DNA of 64,000 bases, from contig NZ_FCNZ02000001.1 of the NCBI RefSeq assembly GCF_001544495.1, positions 434,001 to 498,000 of the forward strand. Reading direction: 5' to 3'. Of this stretch, positions 1 through 8,118 are shown one piece after another (the first letter of the stretch is position 1; each line of letters starts with the position of its first letter). The stretch is from Caballeronia telluris (GTDB lineage: Bacteria > Pseudomonadota > Gammaproteobacteria > Burkholderiales > Burkholderiaceae). A model generated the notes under the pieces. That model saw only the letters and a list, made by a program, of their open reading frames with translations, was not told the DNA's origin and made no database searches. Position numbers and translations under genes: made by a program.

Positions 1-1
1 G

Positions 2-268
2 CCCACAGCCACGCACTGGGACCTGCTTGCGCGCGCGGCCGCGCTGGAAGAACTCGCGCGGCTCAAGCGCGCGCTCACCGTGAGCGCGCTCGAAGCGTCG
101 CGCGGAATCGATTCAGCCGATGTGATCGTCGATAGCTGGCGCGCAAAGCGTGCGGATGCGCTCGAACGCTATGCGCGGCTCCTCGCCGAACTGCGCGCGG
201 CAGGCGGCGCGAGTCTTTCGATGCTGCTCGTCGTGGTGCGCGAGATGGCGGTGCTCGAACGCGCCTGA
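2..268 (+). CDS. NAD-specific glutamate dehydrogenase, C-terminal end (partial)
   Basis: Open frame entering from the left edge and ending at TGA 266-268; only the last 88 residues are present. The visible part is a helical, Leu/Arg/Ala-rich tail with a W-R-A-K-R-A-D-A-L-E-R-Y stretch and a closing S-M-L-L-V-V-V-R-E-M-A-V-L. This resembles the extreme C-terminus of the large (about 1600-residue) NAD-dependent glutamate dehydrogenases, which convert glutamate to 2-oxoglutarate and ammonia. No catalytic residue lies inside the window, so the call rests on the tail alone. The next gene is on the opposite strand, so this is the last gene of its transcript. Confidence 0.6.
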   Translation, partial: PTATHWDLLARAAALEELARLKRALTVSALEASRGIDSADVIVDSWRAKRADALERYARLLAELRAAGGASLSMLLVVVREMAVLERA

Positions 269-296
269 ACGGCGCGTTCTGCGGCGCCGCGCTGGC

Positions 297-503
297 TCAT
301 CGGCGCTTCTTTCTTGCCGGTTTGGGCGGCGTGAACGCGGCCGTCCAGAAATCGGCGATCTGCTTGTTTCCTCTTCTCACGGCCGTCGACGCCTGCCGCT
401 TCGCGGCGGCGTTCGCATGTCCGCGCGCTGAACCGGCCACGGCATTCGCGCCGCTCAGCCACATGCTCATCAACGGGTTCTTCTTTGTCCACGGATTCTT
501 CAT
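297..503 (-). CDS. Small basic conserved hypothetical protein
   Basis: A 68-residue protein rich in Ala, Arg and Lys: it opens MKNPWTKKNPLMSMWLSGAN, has an Ala-rich amphipathic middle, a K-Q-I-A-D-F-W patch, and a Pro/Lys/Arg tail. This pattern (N-P-x-x-S-M-W-L-S, then DFW, then a basic tail) is typical of a family of small Burkholderiales proteins that recall truncated phasin-like or DNA-associated proteins. I cannot assign a function. It converges with the gene ending at 268 and stands alone. The ribosome site upstream of the ATG at 503 is weak, but codon use is consistent with a real gene. Confidence 0.6.
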   Translation of the reverse strand: MKNPWTKKNPLMSMWLSGANAVAGSARGHANAAAKRQASTAVRRGNKQIADFWTAAFTPPKPARKKRR

Positions 504-740
504 GACGGTGCTCGCAGGTTGGCAACGCCTGTGACGACGCTGGAATGGAAGTGAAAGGGACGAGGTGCGCGGCTTGCTTCCTTGTGGCTGCCGCGCATTC
601 GATCAGACACCTTCCGCACGGGCCGTGCCTGCGCCTTGGTTGCGCAGCCGGCTTACGCAAGGTTGCAGCGGGAACTTCAACCGCGCGGCAATCCGTACAA
701 GACAGCCATCCCTACACTCGAACAAAAGCAGGAGACAGTC

Positions 741-2216
741 GTGACTGATCAATCTTCCAGACAGCCGGATCTCATGCGCCGCCAAATCCTCGCCGCGCTG
801 GCGAGTTCCGTCGCGCTGTCCGCATGCGGCGGCGGCGACTCGGAATCGGGCGGTTCGGGCGGCACGCCGCCTGCCGTGGGCACGATTCCGCCCGACCGCG
901 CCGGCTTGCCGCGTCCCGCGTTGCCCGATCCGGCGACGTCCGGCATCGACCATATCGTGCTCGTGACGATGGAGAACCGCTCCTTCGATCATCTGTTCGG
1001 CTGGGTGCCGAATGCGGAAGGGCTGCCCGCGAATCGGCAGTTCCGGGATGCGTTCGGCACGACGCAGACGCCCTTCGCGCTCGCGGCGAACGCGAGCTTC
1101 GGCTTTCAGGCCTGCAATTACGCCGATCCGAATCACGCCTACGATGCCGGCCGCGTGCATCTCGCGAACGGCGCGATGAACGGCTTCCTGCTGACGACAG
1201 GCACGAGCCTCACGCGCGGCGACCTGCTGCCGGTCGGCTACTTCCGCCCCGAGGACATGGACTTCTATCGCGGCGCGGTGAGCCAGTACACGGTCTGCGA
1301 TTACTACATGAGCGGCATCCTCGCGGATACCTTTCCGAACCGTCTCTACCTGCACAGCGGCGCGACGGACCGCATCAGCGATACGCTCGATTCGTCGTCG
1401 CTGCCGACGATCTGGGATCGGCTCGACGCGAAGAACGTATCGTCGGCATATTACTTTCACGACGTGCCGTTCACGTCGCTCTACGGCACGCGCTATGTGG
1501 GCCGCTCGAAGCTCTTCGCGAACTTTCTCGCCGACGCCGCGGCAGGCACGCTGCCGTCGTTCTGCATGGTCGATCCGCGCTTCGGCGGCGAAGCGGTTGG
1601 CACGTCGAACGATGACCATCCGCACGCCGATATCCGCAACGGACAGGTGTTGCTCGGCCAGATCTACGAAGCGCTGCGCACGAGCCCGACCTGGAGCCGC
1701 ACGCTGATGATCATCGTCTACGACGAGTGGGGCGGCTTCATGGAGCACGTCGCGCCGCCCGTGAAGCCGGTATCGGCGGCGGAACAGGCGGTGGGCAACG
1801 ACGGACGTCTCGGTTTTCGCGTGCCGTGCATGCTGCTCGGACCGCGCGTGCGGCAAAGCTACGTATCGCGCTATCCGTTCGATCCCAGCTCGATTCATCA
1901 ATTGATCGCATGGCGCTTCGGCCTCGATCCGCTCGGCGTGCGTGCCAGCGACCCGTCGACGTTCAACATGGCCTACGCGCTCGATCTGCAGAGCGCGGCG
2001 CGTACCGACGCGCCGGCCATCGCGGTGACGCAAGGCGTCTTCGGAGCGGCCTGCCCGCTCATCTCGACCGGCTCGATCACGAGCGGCATCGGGCAACTGG
2101 ATCACCGGCAGCCTGCATCGCCGAGCGACGGCTCCATGGCGACGAGCGATGCAGGCGGCCGCTTCGCGGACCTGCACGCGAAGGCGGCCGCACTGGGCTT
2201 TCCGGTCGCGCCTTGA
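741..2216 (+). CDS. Lipoprotein phosphoesterase, phospholipase C/acid phosphatase (AcpA-like) family
   Basis: A 491-residue secreted hydrolase of the PF04185 phosphoesterase family, which splits phosphate mono- or diesters such as phospholipids. Family landmarks are visible: the N-terminal metal-binding T-M-E-N-R-S-F-D-H-L-F-G-W block just after residue 70, a D-D-H-P-H-A-D block in the middle, and Y-D-E-W-G-G-F-M-E-H-V further on. The GTG start at 741 follows AGGAG at 730-734; an internal ATG at 774 is possible. Two arginines precede a hydrophobic stretch ending in the lipobox L-S-A-C, followed by a Gly/Ser linker, so it is probably a lipoprotein and possibly Tat-exported. The substrate cannot be told from sequence. 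It is monocistronic by layout. Confidence 0.85.
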   Translation: MTDQSSRQPDLMRRQILAALASSVALSACGGGDSESGGSGGTPPAVGTIPPDRAGLPRPALPDPATSGIDHIVLVTMENRSFDHLFGWVPNAEGLPANRQFRDAFGTTQTPFALAANASFGFQACNYADPNHAYDAGRVHLANGAMNGFLLTTGTSLTRGDLLPVGYFRPEDMDFYRGAVSQYTVCDYYMSGILADTFPNRLYLHSGATDRISDTLDSSSLPTIWDRLDAKNVSSAYYFHDVPFTSLYGTRYVGRSKLFANFLADAAAGTLPSFCMVDPRFGGEAVGTSNDDHPHADIRNGQVLLGQIYEALRTSPTWSRTLMIIVYDEWGGFMEHVAPPVKPVSAAEQAVGNDGRLGFRVPCMLLGPRVRQSYVSRYPFDPSSIHQLIAWRFGLDPLGVRASDPSTFNMAYALDLQSAARTDAPAIAVTQGVFGAACPLISTGSITSGIGQLDHRQPASPSDGSMATSDAGGRFADLHAKAAALGFPVAP

Positions 2217-2562
2217 GTCTCCGAGGCGTCGCGTGCAACGAACGCGCGCTTGATTGCGTCGAGCGAAACGTCCGGTACATGCAAGCGTCATGCTCGCATG
2301 GACCGGGCCGCTCCGACCGAAAGGCACGGTTTACAAAGCCTTATGCGCCGCCTACCATTCGTTGACCCCCTCACGTTTCATCGCTCACTGTGGCGCTTTG
2401 CGAATACCGCTGCACGGGAAAACAACGCATGTAAGCGCGGTGCATGACGACGCAGTCGTTCCAGCGATACCCTGAACGTCGACTTGCCTTGCTTCCGGTT
2501 GTCCCTTGAGTCTTCCAGTACCGGCTCGCGCGATGCGAGTTCAACGACAGGAGCGCGGGGCC
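2217..2562 (+). other. Intergenic region between phosphoesterase and histidine kinase
   Basis: No gene recognised. It should hold the promoter of the two-component pair that follows. No clear terminator hairpin with a T tract and no obvious operator palindrome was seen. Confidence 0.4.
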
Positions 2563-3939
2563 ATGACCATCGTTCACGCCGCTGCATTCAGCGAGGCCAT
2601 GCTGATCGCCGCGTTGATCGTGCAGCGCGTCCTGCGCGGGCGCACCGCGCACGCGGCGCCGCCGGCTGCGTCGGCCGTCGTCCACGCGGGCGAACGAGCC
2701 GCGTTGTCCGGCCGGCCGCGCGCATCGCAGACGGCGCTGTTTCAGGAACTCTTGCGCGACCGGTGGCAGCCGGTGCGCCGGCGCATCGCCATGTTGCCCG
2801 TCGGCCGCATGCGCAGGACGCCCAGACACGTGAGTCCGGAGCCGCTCGACGCGCATTGTCGCGAGTCGCTCGAACGCCTGCCGCTGGCAGCGCTCATCGT
2901 GGACGAAGAGGGCCGGATCGAACTCGTCAATGCGGTGGCGGAAAAGCTCTTCGGCTATGCGCGCGCCGAGATGATCGGCGCGGCGGCGGAGTGGCTCGTG
3001 CCCGGCTTTCTCAACGACGCTCACGCGAGCGTGCCTGCGCGCGACGACGCGCCCCTCATGCAGCACCACTTCGCGCGACGCAAGGACGGCACGCAGTTTC
3101 TCGTCGAGGTTGCGCGCAATCCGGTTCCGTCGATGGACACGCGCTTCACCTGCGCGCTCGTGATCGACCGCACCGATCGATACGAGCTTCAGCGCAACCG
3201 GCAGGAACTCGCGCATCTTACGCGCGTGTGCGCACTCGGCGAACTCACGGCGTCGCTCGCGCACGAACTGAATCAGCCGCTTACCGCGATCCTGAGCAAC
3301 GCGCAGGCGGCACAGCGTTTCATGACGCGCGAACCCATCGACCTCGACGAAGTGCGCGAGATCCTGAGCGATCTCGTCGAGGACAACAATCGTGCGAGCG
3401 GCATTCTGCGCCGCATTCGCGCGCTCGTGAAAAAGGGCGAAGTCGAACTCGCGCCGCTCAATCTCGCGAGCGTGATCGGCGACGTGGCGTTGCTCGTCCA
3501 CAGTGATGCGATCGTGCGGTCGATGCGCGTGACGCTCGACGTCGATGCGTCCCTGCCACCCGTGCGCGGCGACAAGGTGCAGTTGCAGCAGGTCGTGCTC
3601 AACCTGCTGCTCAACGCATTCGATGCCATGGCCCATTGCGCGCCGAGCGAGCGTGAAGTGGTCGTGTCGGCGGTTCCGGACGGCACGGACCGCGTGCACG
3701 TCGCGGTGCGGGATCGCGGAGCGGGCTTGTCCGCCGACGACCGCGACCGCATCTTCAAGCCGTTCTATACGTCCAAGCGCGATGGCCTCGGTCTCGGACT
3801 GTCGATCAGCCGGTCCATCCTCGACATGCACGGCGGCCGCATCTGGGCCGAGAACAACGAAGTGCGCGGCGCGACCATTCATTTCACGTTGCCGGCAGCA
3901 GTCGAGCCGCGCGACGCATCCTGGCGGCCCGCATCATGA
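2563..3939 (+). CDS. PAS-domain sensor histidine kinase (FixL-type)
   Basis: A 458-residue sensor kinase that phosphorylates its partner regulator. It has one short hydrophobic N-terminal segment (residues 9-20), a variable linker, a PAS domain (about 105-220), a HisKA domain with the phosphoacceptor in the block A-H-E-L-N-Q-P-L-T (His about 234), and an HATPase domain with the N-box L-L-L-N-A-F-D-A-M and the G-box G-L-G-L-G-L-S-I. The H-box style belongs to the FixL/TodS-like class. The ATG at 2563 is preferred because AGGAG lies at 2549-2553; an in-frame ATG at 2506 is possible. No heme-binding signature is claimed, so the stimulus is unknown. Its stop overlaps the next start (ATGA), so the pair is translationally coupled. 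Confidence 0.9.
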   Translation: MTIVHAAAFSEAMLIAALIVQRVLRGRTAHAAPPAASAVVHAGERAALSGRPRASQTALFQELLRDRWQPVRRRIAMLPVGRMRRTPRHVSPEPLDAHCRESLERLPLAALIVDEEGRIELVNAVAEKLFGYARAEMIGAAAEWLVPGFLNDAHASVPARDDAPLMQHHFARRKDGTQFLVEVARNPVPSMDTRFTCALVIDRTDRYELQRNRQELAHLTRVCALGELTASLAHELNQPLTAILSNAQAAQRFMTREPIDLDEVREILSDLVEDNNRASGILRRIRALVKKGEVELAPLNLASVIGDVALLVHSDAIVRSMRVTLDVDASLPPVRGDKVQLQQVVLNLLLNAFDAMAHCAPSEREVVVSAVPDGTDRVHVAVRDRGAGLSADDRDRIFKPFYTSKRDGLGLGLSISRSILDMHGGRIWAENNEVRGATIHFTLPAAVEPRDASWRPAS

Positions 3940-4583
3940 TCGACCTGGAGCCCGTCGTATTCGTCGTCGACGATGATGACGCCGTGCGCCGGGCGCTCTG
4001 CCGCCTGATCGGCTCGGCGGGCTATGGCGTGCAGGGCTTCGCATGCGCAAGCGAGTTTCTCGCGTTCGAGCTCGCGTCGGGCCGGCCGGCATGTCTTGTC
4101 CTCGACGTGCGACTGCCGGATTTCAGCGGCCTCGAATTGCAGCAAAGGCTCAACCGCGCGGGCGCGGCGTTGCCCATCGTGTTCATCACGGGTCACGGCG
4201 ACATTCCGATGACCGTCACCGCGATGAAGGCCGGTGCCGCCGACTTCCTGGAAAAGCCGGTGAGCGAGCACGACCTGCTTCGGGCGATCGACGTGGCCTT
4301 AGCGCGCTCGCGGGAAGCGCTAAGCGATAGCGTCGAGATCGACGCGATCCGGCTGCGTCTGACGAAACTCACGCCGCGCGAGCGAGAAGTGTTCGCGCTG
4401 GTGGTAAAGGGGCGCCTCAATAAACAGGTGGCGTCCGAACTCGGCACGGTCGAAAAGACCATCAAGGTGCATCGCGCACGCGTGATGGAGAAAATGGGCG
4501 CGCACTCGCTTGCCGAACTCGTGCGCATTTCCGACAAGGTGGGCGACCTGTCCATTCGCTCGATGCAAGGTTCGTCGGACTAA
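3936..4583 (+). CDS. FixJ-family two-component response regulator
   Basis: A 215-residue regulator. The N-terminal receiver domain has the acidic cluster V-D-D-D-D near residue 12, phosphoacceptor Asp57 in L-V-L-D-V-R-L-P-D, the Thr of F-I-T-G-H-G and the Lys of F-L-E-K-P. A C-terminal LuxR-type helix-turn-helix (about 150-205) opens with L-T-P-R-E-R-E-V and contains V-E-K-T-I-K-V-H-R. The start overlaps the kinase stop by 4 bases, so the two genes form one operon and a cognate pair. Target genes are not evident; the flavin oxidase downstream and the phosphoesterase upstream are the nearest candidates, by position only. Confidence 0.92.
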   Translation: MIDLEPVVFVVDDDDAVRRALCRLIGSAGYGVQGFACASEFLAFELASGRPACLVLDVRLPDFSGLELQQRLNRAGAALPIVFITGHGDIPMTVTAMKAGAADFLEKPVSEHDLLRAIDVALARSREALSDSVEIDAIRLRLTKLTPREREVFALVVKGRLNKQVASELGTVEKTIKVHRARVMEKMGAHSLAELVRISDKVGDLSIRSMQGSSD

Positions 4584-4896
4584 ACGCGATAAAGCTGGAT
4601 GCAGCATCGCATTGAAGCACTTAATTGGCGATCCTTAATGCGCTATCGCTCATAGCAGGGGCGAATGTCCGATCGATGCTAGATGTGATGCGCGCTCGCG
4701 CTTGCCCGAGTCTTTACATCCGCGCGGCGCAATCCTTAAATGAGCTTGGGCAAACGATTGCCCGTCTTCGGCTCATAACGCTCCAGTCTCTTCCAACCAT
4801 CCACAACATGAGACAGGTGATCCGCACCGGCGGTGCTTGCGGCTGTGCGCACGTCCGTCATCGCGCCATTCTTGAAGTATGCAGTGAGGTAAAGCC
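4584..4896 (+). other. Intergenic region upstream of the FAD oxidase
   Basis: No convincing gene. A 94-codon open frame at 4625-4909 has no ribosome site and poor codon use. The stretch is less GC-rich than its neighbours and presumably carries the oxidase promoter. I looked for a sigma-54 GG-N10-GC element and did not find a clean one. Confidence 0.4.
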
Positions 4897-6285
4897 ATGG
4901 TCAGTCTGACAAGCGAAGCAATCGACACTCTCAAATCCCAACTGCGCGGCGCCGTGCTGACGCCGTCCGATCCCGGCTACGACGCAGCGCGCACGGTCTG
5001 GAACGCGACCATCGACCGGCGTCCGGCGATCATCGTGCGTTGCGCGGGCTCGGCCGACGTGATCGCCGCCGTCGGGTTCGCACGCGACAACGGCCTCGTG
5101 CTCTCGATCCGCGGCGGCGCGCATAACATCGCGGGCAGCGCTGTCTGCGACGATGGCGTGATGCTCGATCTCTCGGCGATGAAGTCGGTGCGCGTGGACC
5201 CCGAAGCGAAGCGCGCATATGTGGAACCCGGCGCGACGCTCGGCGACCTGGACGGCGAAGCGCAAGCGTTCGGTCTCGCCACGCCGCTCGGCATCAACTC
5301 GACGACGGGCGTCGCAGGGCTCACGCTCGGCGGCGGCTTCGGCTGGATCAGCCGCAAGTTCGGAACGGCGGTCGACAATCTCGTCGCTGCGGAGATGGTG
5401 ACGGCGGACGGCAAGTGGCGTCGCGTGACGGCCGAGCAGGATGCCGATCTCTTCTGGGCGATTCGCGGCGGCGGTGGCAACTTTGGCGTGGTCACGCTGT
5501 TCGAGTATCGCCTGCATCCGGTCGGTCCGCAGATCTATGGCGGGCTCGTCGTGTATCCGCTCGAAGAGGCGAACAAAGTGCTGCCGAAGTATCGCGACTT
5601 CGTCGCCGCGATGCCCGACGAACTGACCGTATGGGCCGTGATGCGCCTCGCGCCGCCGCTGCCTTTCCTGCCCGAAGACGTGCACGGCAAGCCGATCATC
5701 GTGCTGGCTTCGTGTTATGTCGGTCCGCTCGAAAACGGCGCGGAGGCCGTCGAACCGCTGCGTCACTTCGGCACGCCGTACGGCGAACATCTTGGCGCGA
5801 TGCCGTTCACCGCGTGGCAAAAGGGCTTCGATCCATTGATGACATCCGGCGCGCGCAACTACTGGAAGTCGCACAACTTCGCGGCGATGGACGACGACGT
5901 GCTCGCGTCGCTTGCGAAATATACGAGCGAGCTGCCGTCGCCGCATTGCGAGATCTTCATCGGCGCGATGGGTGGCGAGACGAATCGCGTGCCGGTGGAT
6001 GCGACGGCCTATGCGAACCGCGATTCGCTCTACACGGTGAACATCCACTCGCGCTGGACCGAACCTGCCGAGGACGAGACCTGCATCGGCTGGGCACGCA
6101 AGGTGTTCGACGCCCTCACGCCGCATGCGATCGGCAGTGTCTACGTGAACTTCCTGACGGGCGACGAAGGCGATCGCGTGAAGGCGGCATACGGACCGAA
6201 CTACGCGCGGCTTACGGAGGTAAAGAGCCGCTACGATCCGCATAACCTGTTCTGCACCAACCAGAACATCAAGCCGGCGGCCTGA
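4897..6285 (+). CDS. FAD-binding oxidase, BBE-type (6-hydroxynicotine oxidase-like)
   Basis: A 462-residue flavoprotein of the PCMH-type FAD oxidase family. The N-terminal FAD-binding domain carries R-G-G-A-H-N with His76, the usual site of covalent histidyl-FAD linkage, and the block G-L-T-L-G-G-G-F-G-W. The C-terminal berberine-bridge signature is Y-D-P-H-N-L-F-C-T-N-Q-N-I. Members oxidise alcohols, amines or sugars with O2. The usual second covalent link, a Cys in the G-x-C-x-x-V-G motif, is not evident, so attachment is probably through His only. GAGGT at 4886-4890 precedes the ATG at 4897. The gene is followed directly by a strong terminator. The substrate is unknown. Confidence 0.88.
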   Translation: MVSLTSEAIDTLKSQLRGAVLTPSDPGYDAARTVWNATIDRRPAIIVRCAGSADVIAAVGFARDNGLVLSIRGGAHNIAGSAVCDDGVMLDLSAMKSVRVDPEAKRAYVEPGATLGDLDGEAQAFGLATPLGINSTTGVAGLTLGGGFGWISRKFGTAVDNLVAAEMVTADGKWRRVTAEQDADLFWAIRGGGGNFGVVTLFEYRLHPVGPQIYGGLVVYPLEEANKVLPKYRDFVAAMPDELTVWAVMRLAPPLPFLPEDVHGKPIIVLASCYVGPLENGAEAVEPLRHFGTPYGEHLGAMPFTAWQKGFDPLMTSGARNYWKSHNFAAMDDDVLASLAKYTSELPSPHCEIFIGAMGGETNRVPVDATAYANRDSLYTVNIHSRWTEPAEDETCIGWARKVFDALTPHAIGSVYVNFLTGDEGDRVKAAYGPNYARLTEVKSRYDPHNLFCTNQNIKPAA

Positions 6286-6306
6286 AGCGCGCTTGCGTCA
6301 ATGTGA

Positions 6307-6336
6307 AAACGGGCCAGCGTAGAAGCTGGCCCGTTT
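6307..6336. terminator. Strong intrinsic terminator, probably bidirectional
   Basis: A perfect 12-bp stem (6307-6318 with 6325-6336) with a 6-base loop; A residues flank the left side and T residues the right. It lies between the convergent oxidase gene and the minus-strand gene ending at 6364, so it can serve both. Confidence 0.85.
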
Positions 6337-6363
6337 CGTTTGCAGCGTTGCCATTCCAGGGCA

Positions 6364-6720
6364 TCAAGGCCGTCCCAGATGCCGCTCGATGCCTCGCGAG
6401 TCGAGCTTGGAAATGTCGTGGTTGACTTCCTCGTAGACGAGCTTGCGCGTTTCGCTGCTCAGATGTTCGCGCAAGAGGCCAAGAAACCTGGGTTCCACGG
6501 CAAGGCGCAAACGATCGAATCGATGCTGCAAGCGCGCCTGTTCCAGATGACTCGCGACATTCCTCGCGAACTTCTCGCGATCCTTGTCGCTGAGTTCGGT
6601 CGAGCGCGCAACGGGGTTCGTGAGGTCTTCAATTTCCTGAAGGTCGAGCTTGAGTCCATGCGTCTCGAAGATCCGGGCGCGGCAGCCGTCGGCGGCAAGA
6701 ACCCAGGTGATTGTGGTCAT
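6364..6720 (-). CDS. Host attachment protein family (PF10116)
   Basis: A 118-residue protein opening M-T-T-I-T-W-V-L-A-A-D-G-C-R-A-R-I-F, the typical start of the family annotated as 'protein required for attachment to host cells'. It also carries the conserved helical patch D-R-L-R-L-A-V-E-P-R-F-L-G-L-L-R-E-H-L. The start at 6720 is chosen because AGGAGG lies directly upstream; the longer open frame to 6765 has no better site. It is slightly shorter than many relatives. The biochemical function of the family is poorly defined. The gene is single and ends at the terminator at 6307-6336. Confidence 0.8.
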   Translation of the reverse strand: MTTITWVLAADGCRARIFETHGLKLDLQEIEDLTNPVARSTELSDKDREKFARNVASHLEQARLQHRFDRLRLAVEPRFLGLLREHLSSETRKLVYEEVNHDISKLDSRGIERHLGRP

Positions 6721-6961
6721 GTGCTCCTCCTGTTGCCCTTTAGCGAAAGCGCAGGCAACCGCCATTCTCGCTCAAATTGACATACGGATGCTTTGTCGAT
6801 GAACTATATTCGTCATCCGAATTAAATGGCTAAAGAATTAGCAGCCGAATGCGCGCACACATGCAATCAATGACGGATTTTTCCGGCAAAAAAAGCTTGC
6901 ATTTCTCGCGGAAAAAACTACCTTGATTAAACAAAAGCGATGAAGCGCGGCGGAGGAGACC

Positions 6962-7981
6962 ATGCCGGCGACACGGATGATGATTGCGCGGCGAGCCGGC
7001 GTCAGTGTGGCGACGGTCGATCGTGTGCTGCGCGACGATCAGGCCGTGCGGCCCGAGACGGCCGAGCGCGTGCACGTGGCGCTCGCCAATCTTCGCGACG
7101 AACGCGCGAGCCGTGGACGTCCTCCTAAGCCGAGCACGTTTCGCGTGGCCTTCGTGCTGCCCCAGATCAACTCGCGCTTCCTCGATCACGTTGAGCGCGA
7201 CATCGCGTTGTCCGCCAGCTTCTTCCGCGAGCATCGCGTGACGCCTTCGTTCTACCGGTGCGACTTCGCGAGCCAGCGCGAGACCGTCGCGTTCGCCGAA
7301 AAGGCACGCGACTACGACGCGCTCGTGCTCGCGCCGCTCGATTACCCGTGGGTCGAGCGCCTGATCGAAGAACTCGCCGAGGCCGACGTGCCCGTGGTCA
7401 CCGTCTTTTCCGATCTTCCCGGGAGCAGTCGCGCCGCGTATGTGGGCGTGGACAACCGCATCGCGGGACGCACCGCGGGCCTTCTGATGGGCCGCTTTCT
7501 TGGCAGCCGCATCGGCACGGTTGCCGTGGTGTCGGGATCGTCGCGGCTTCATGATCAACTCGAACGGCGCACCGGCTTTTCGCAGGTGCTCGAAGAGGAC
7601 TTCCGCAACCTGCGCTGGATCGCGGAGCCCGACTTCGCCGAAGACAGCGACGGCGCGGCCCTCGCGACCGCCGGGCTCCTCGCGCGGCATGAAGACCTCG
7701 CGGGCGTCTATGCGACGGGCGGCGGCATCTCGGGCATCGCGTCGGCGTTGCAGGAGGCGGGCGACAAGGCGCGCGTCGTCGTGATCGGCCACGGCCTCTC
7801 GCCCGAGACGCGCGCGCGGCTTGCCGAGCGTGCGATCGACGTGATCCTCGATCAGGACGTGCGCGGCATCGTGCATTGGGCGGGCATCGCGGCCGTCAAC
7901 TTTCTGAACGACGTGCGGGGCGCGCTTGCGATCCCGACGCCGGATACCCGGATTTATCTTCGTGAGAATGCGCATGCCTAA
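6962..7981 (+). CDS. LacI-family transcriptional regulator
   Basis: A 339-residue repressor-type protein. An N-terminal LacI helix-turn-helix (about residues 5-50) has A-R-R-A-G-V-S-V-A-T-V-D-R-V-L and a hinge, followed by a periplasmic-binding-protein-like sensor domain (about 60-330) of the sugar-binding type 1/4 fold. GGAGGAG sits just before the ATG. It is read in the same direction as the ABC transporter genes that begin 137 bp later, so it is probably their local regulator and responds to the imported sugar or polyol or its phosphate. The 12-bp tandem repeat after its stop is a candidate binding site. Confidence 0.9.
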   Translation: MPATRMMIARRAGVSVATVDRVLRDDQAVRPETAERVHVALANLRDERASRGRPPKPSTFRVAFVLPQINSRFLDHVERDIALSASFFREHRVTPSFYRCDFASQRETVAFAEKARDYDALVLAPLDYPWVERLIEELAEADVPVVTVFSDLPGSSRAAYVGVDNRIAGRTAGLLMGRFLGSRIGTVAVVSGSSRLHDQLERRTGFSQVLEEDFRNLRWIAEPDFAEDSDGAALATAGLLARHEDLAGVYATGGGISGIASALQEAGDKARVVVIGHGLSPETRARLAERAIDVILDQDVRGIVHWAGIAAVNFLNDVRGALAIPTPDTRIYLRENAHA

Positions 7982-7982
7982 C

Positions 7983-8018
7983 GATCGCGAAACGGATCGC
8001 GAGACGGATCGCGACACG
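7983..8018 (+). repeat. Three tandem 12-bp repeats upstream of the ABC operon
   Basis: Three adjacent units GATCGCGAAACG, GATCGCGAGACG and GATCGCGACACG, differing at one position. They begin one base after the LacI-family stop codon and about 100 bp before the binding-protein start. The spacing of just over one helical turn and the position suit a regulator-binding array, but this is an inference. Confidence 0.75.
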
Positions 8019-8118
8019 CGGACCGGCGGCTGACCCCGCAAGTGCCGAAGCACGGCGCCCGGCGCATGGGCGTCGACCGTCATCAGGATGGAGACCGCAA
8101 GCAAGAAGGAGAAGACAC

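Noticed and set aside
2371..3882. A 503-codon minus-strand open frame opposite the histidine kinase
   Set aside because: The plus strand has PAS, HisKA and HATPase motifs; the minus reading has none and no start signal.
4625..4909. A 94-codon plus-strand frame before the FAD oxidase
   Set aside because: It overlaps the oxidase start and its ribosome site, and its codon use is poor.
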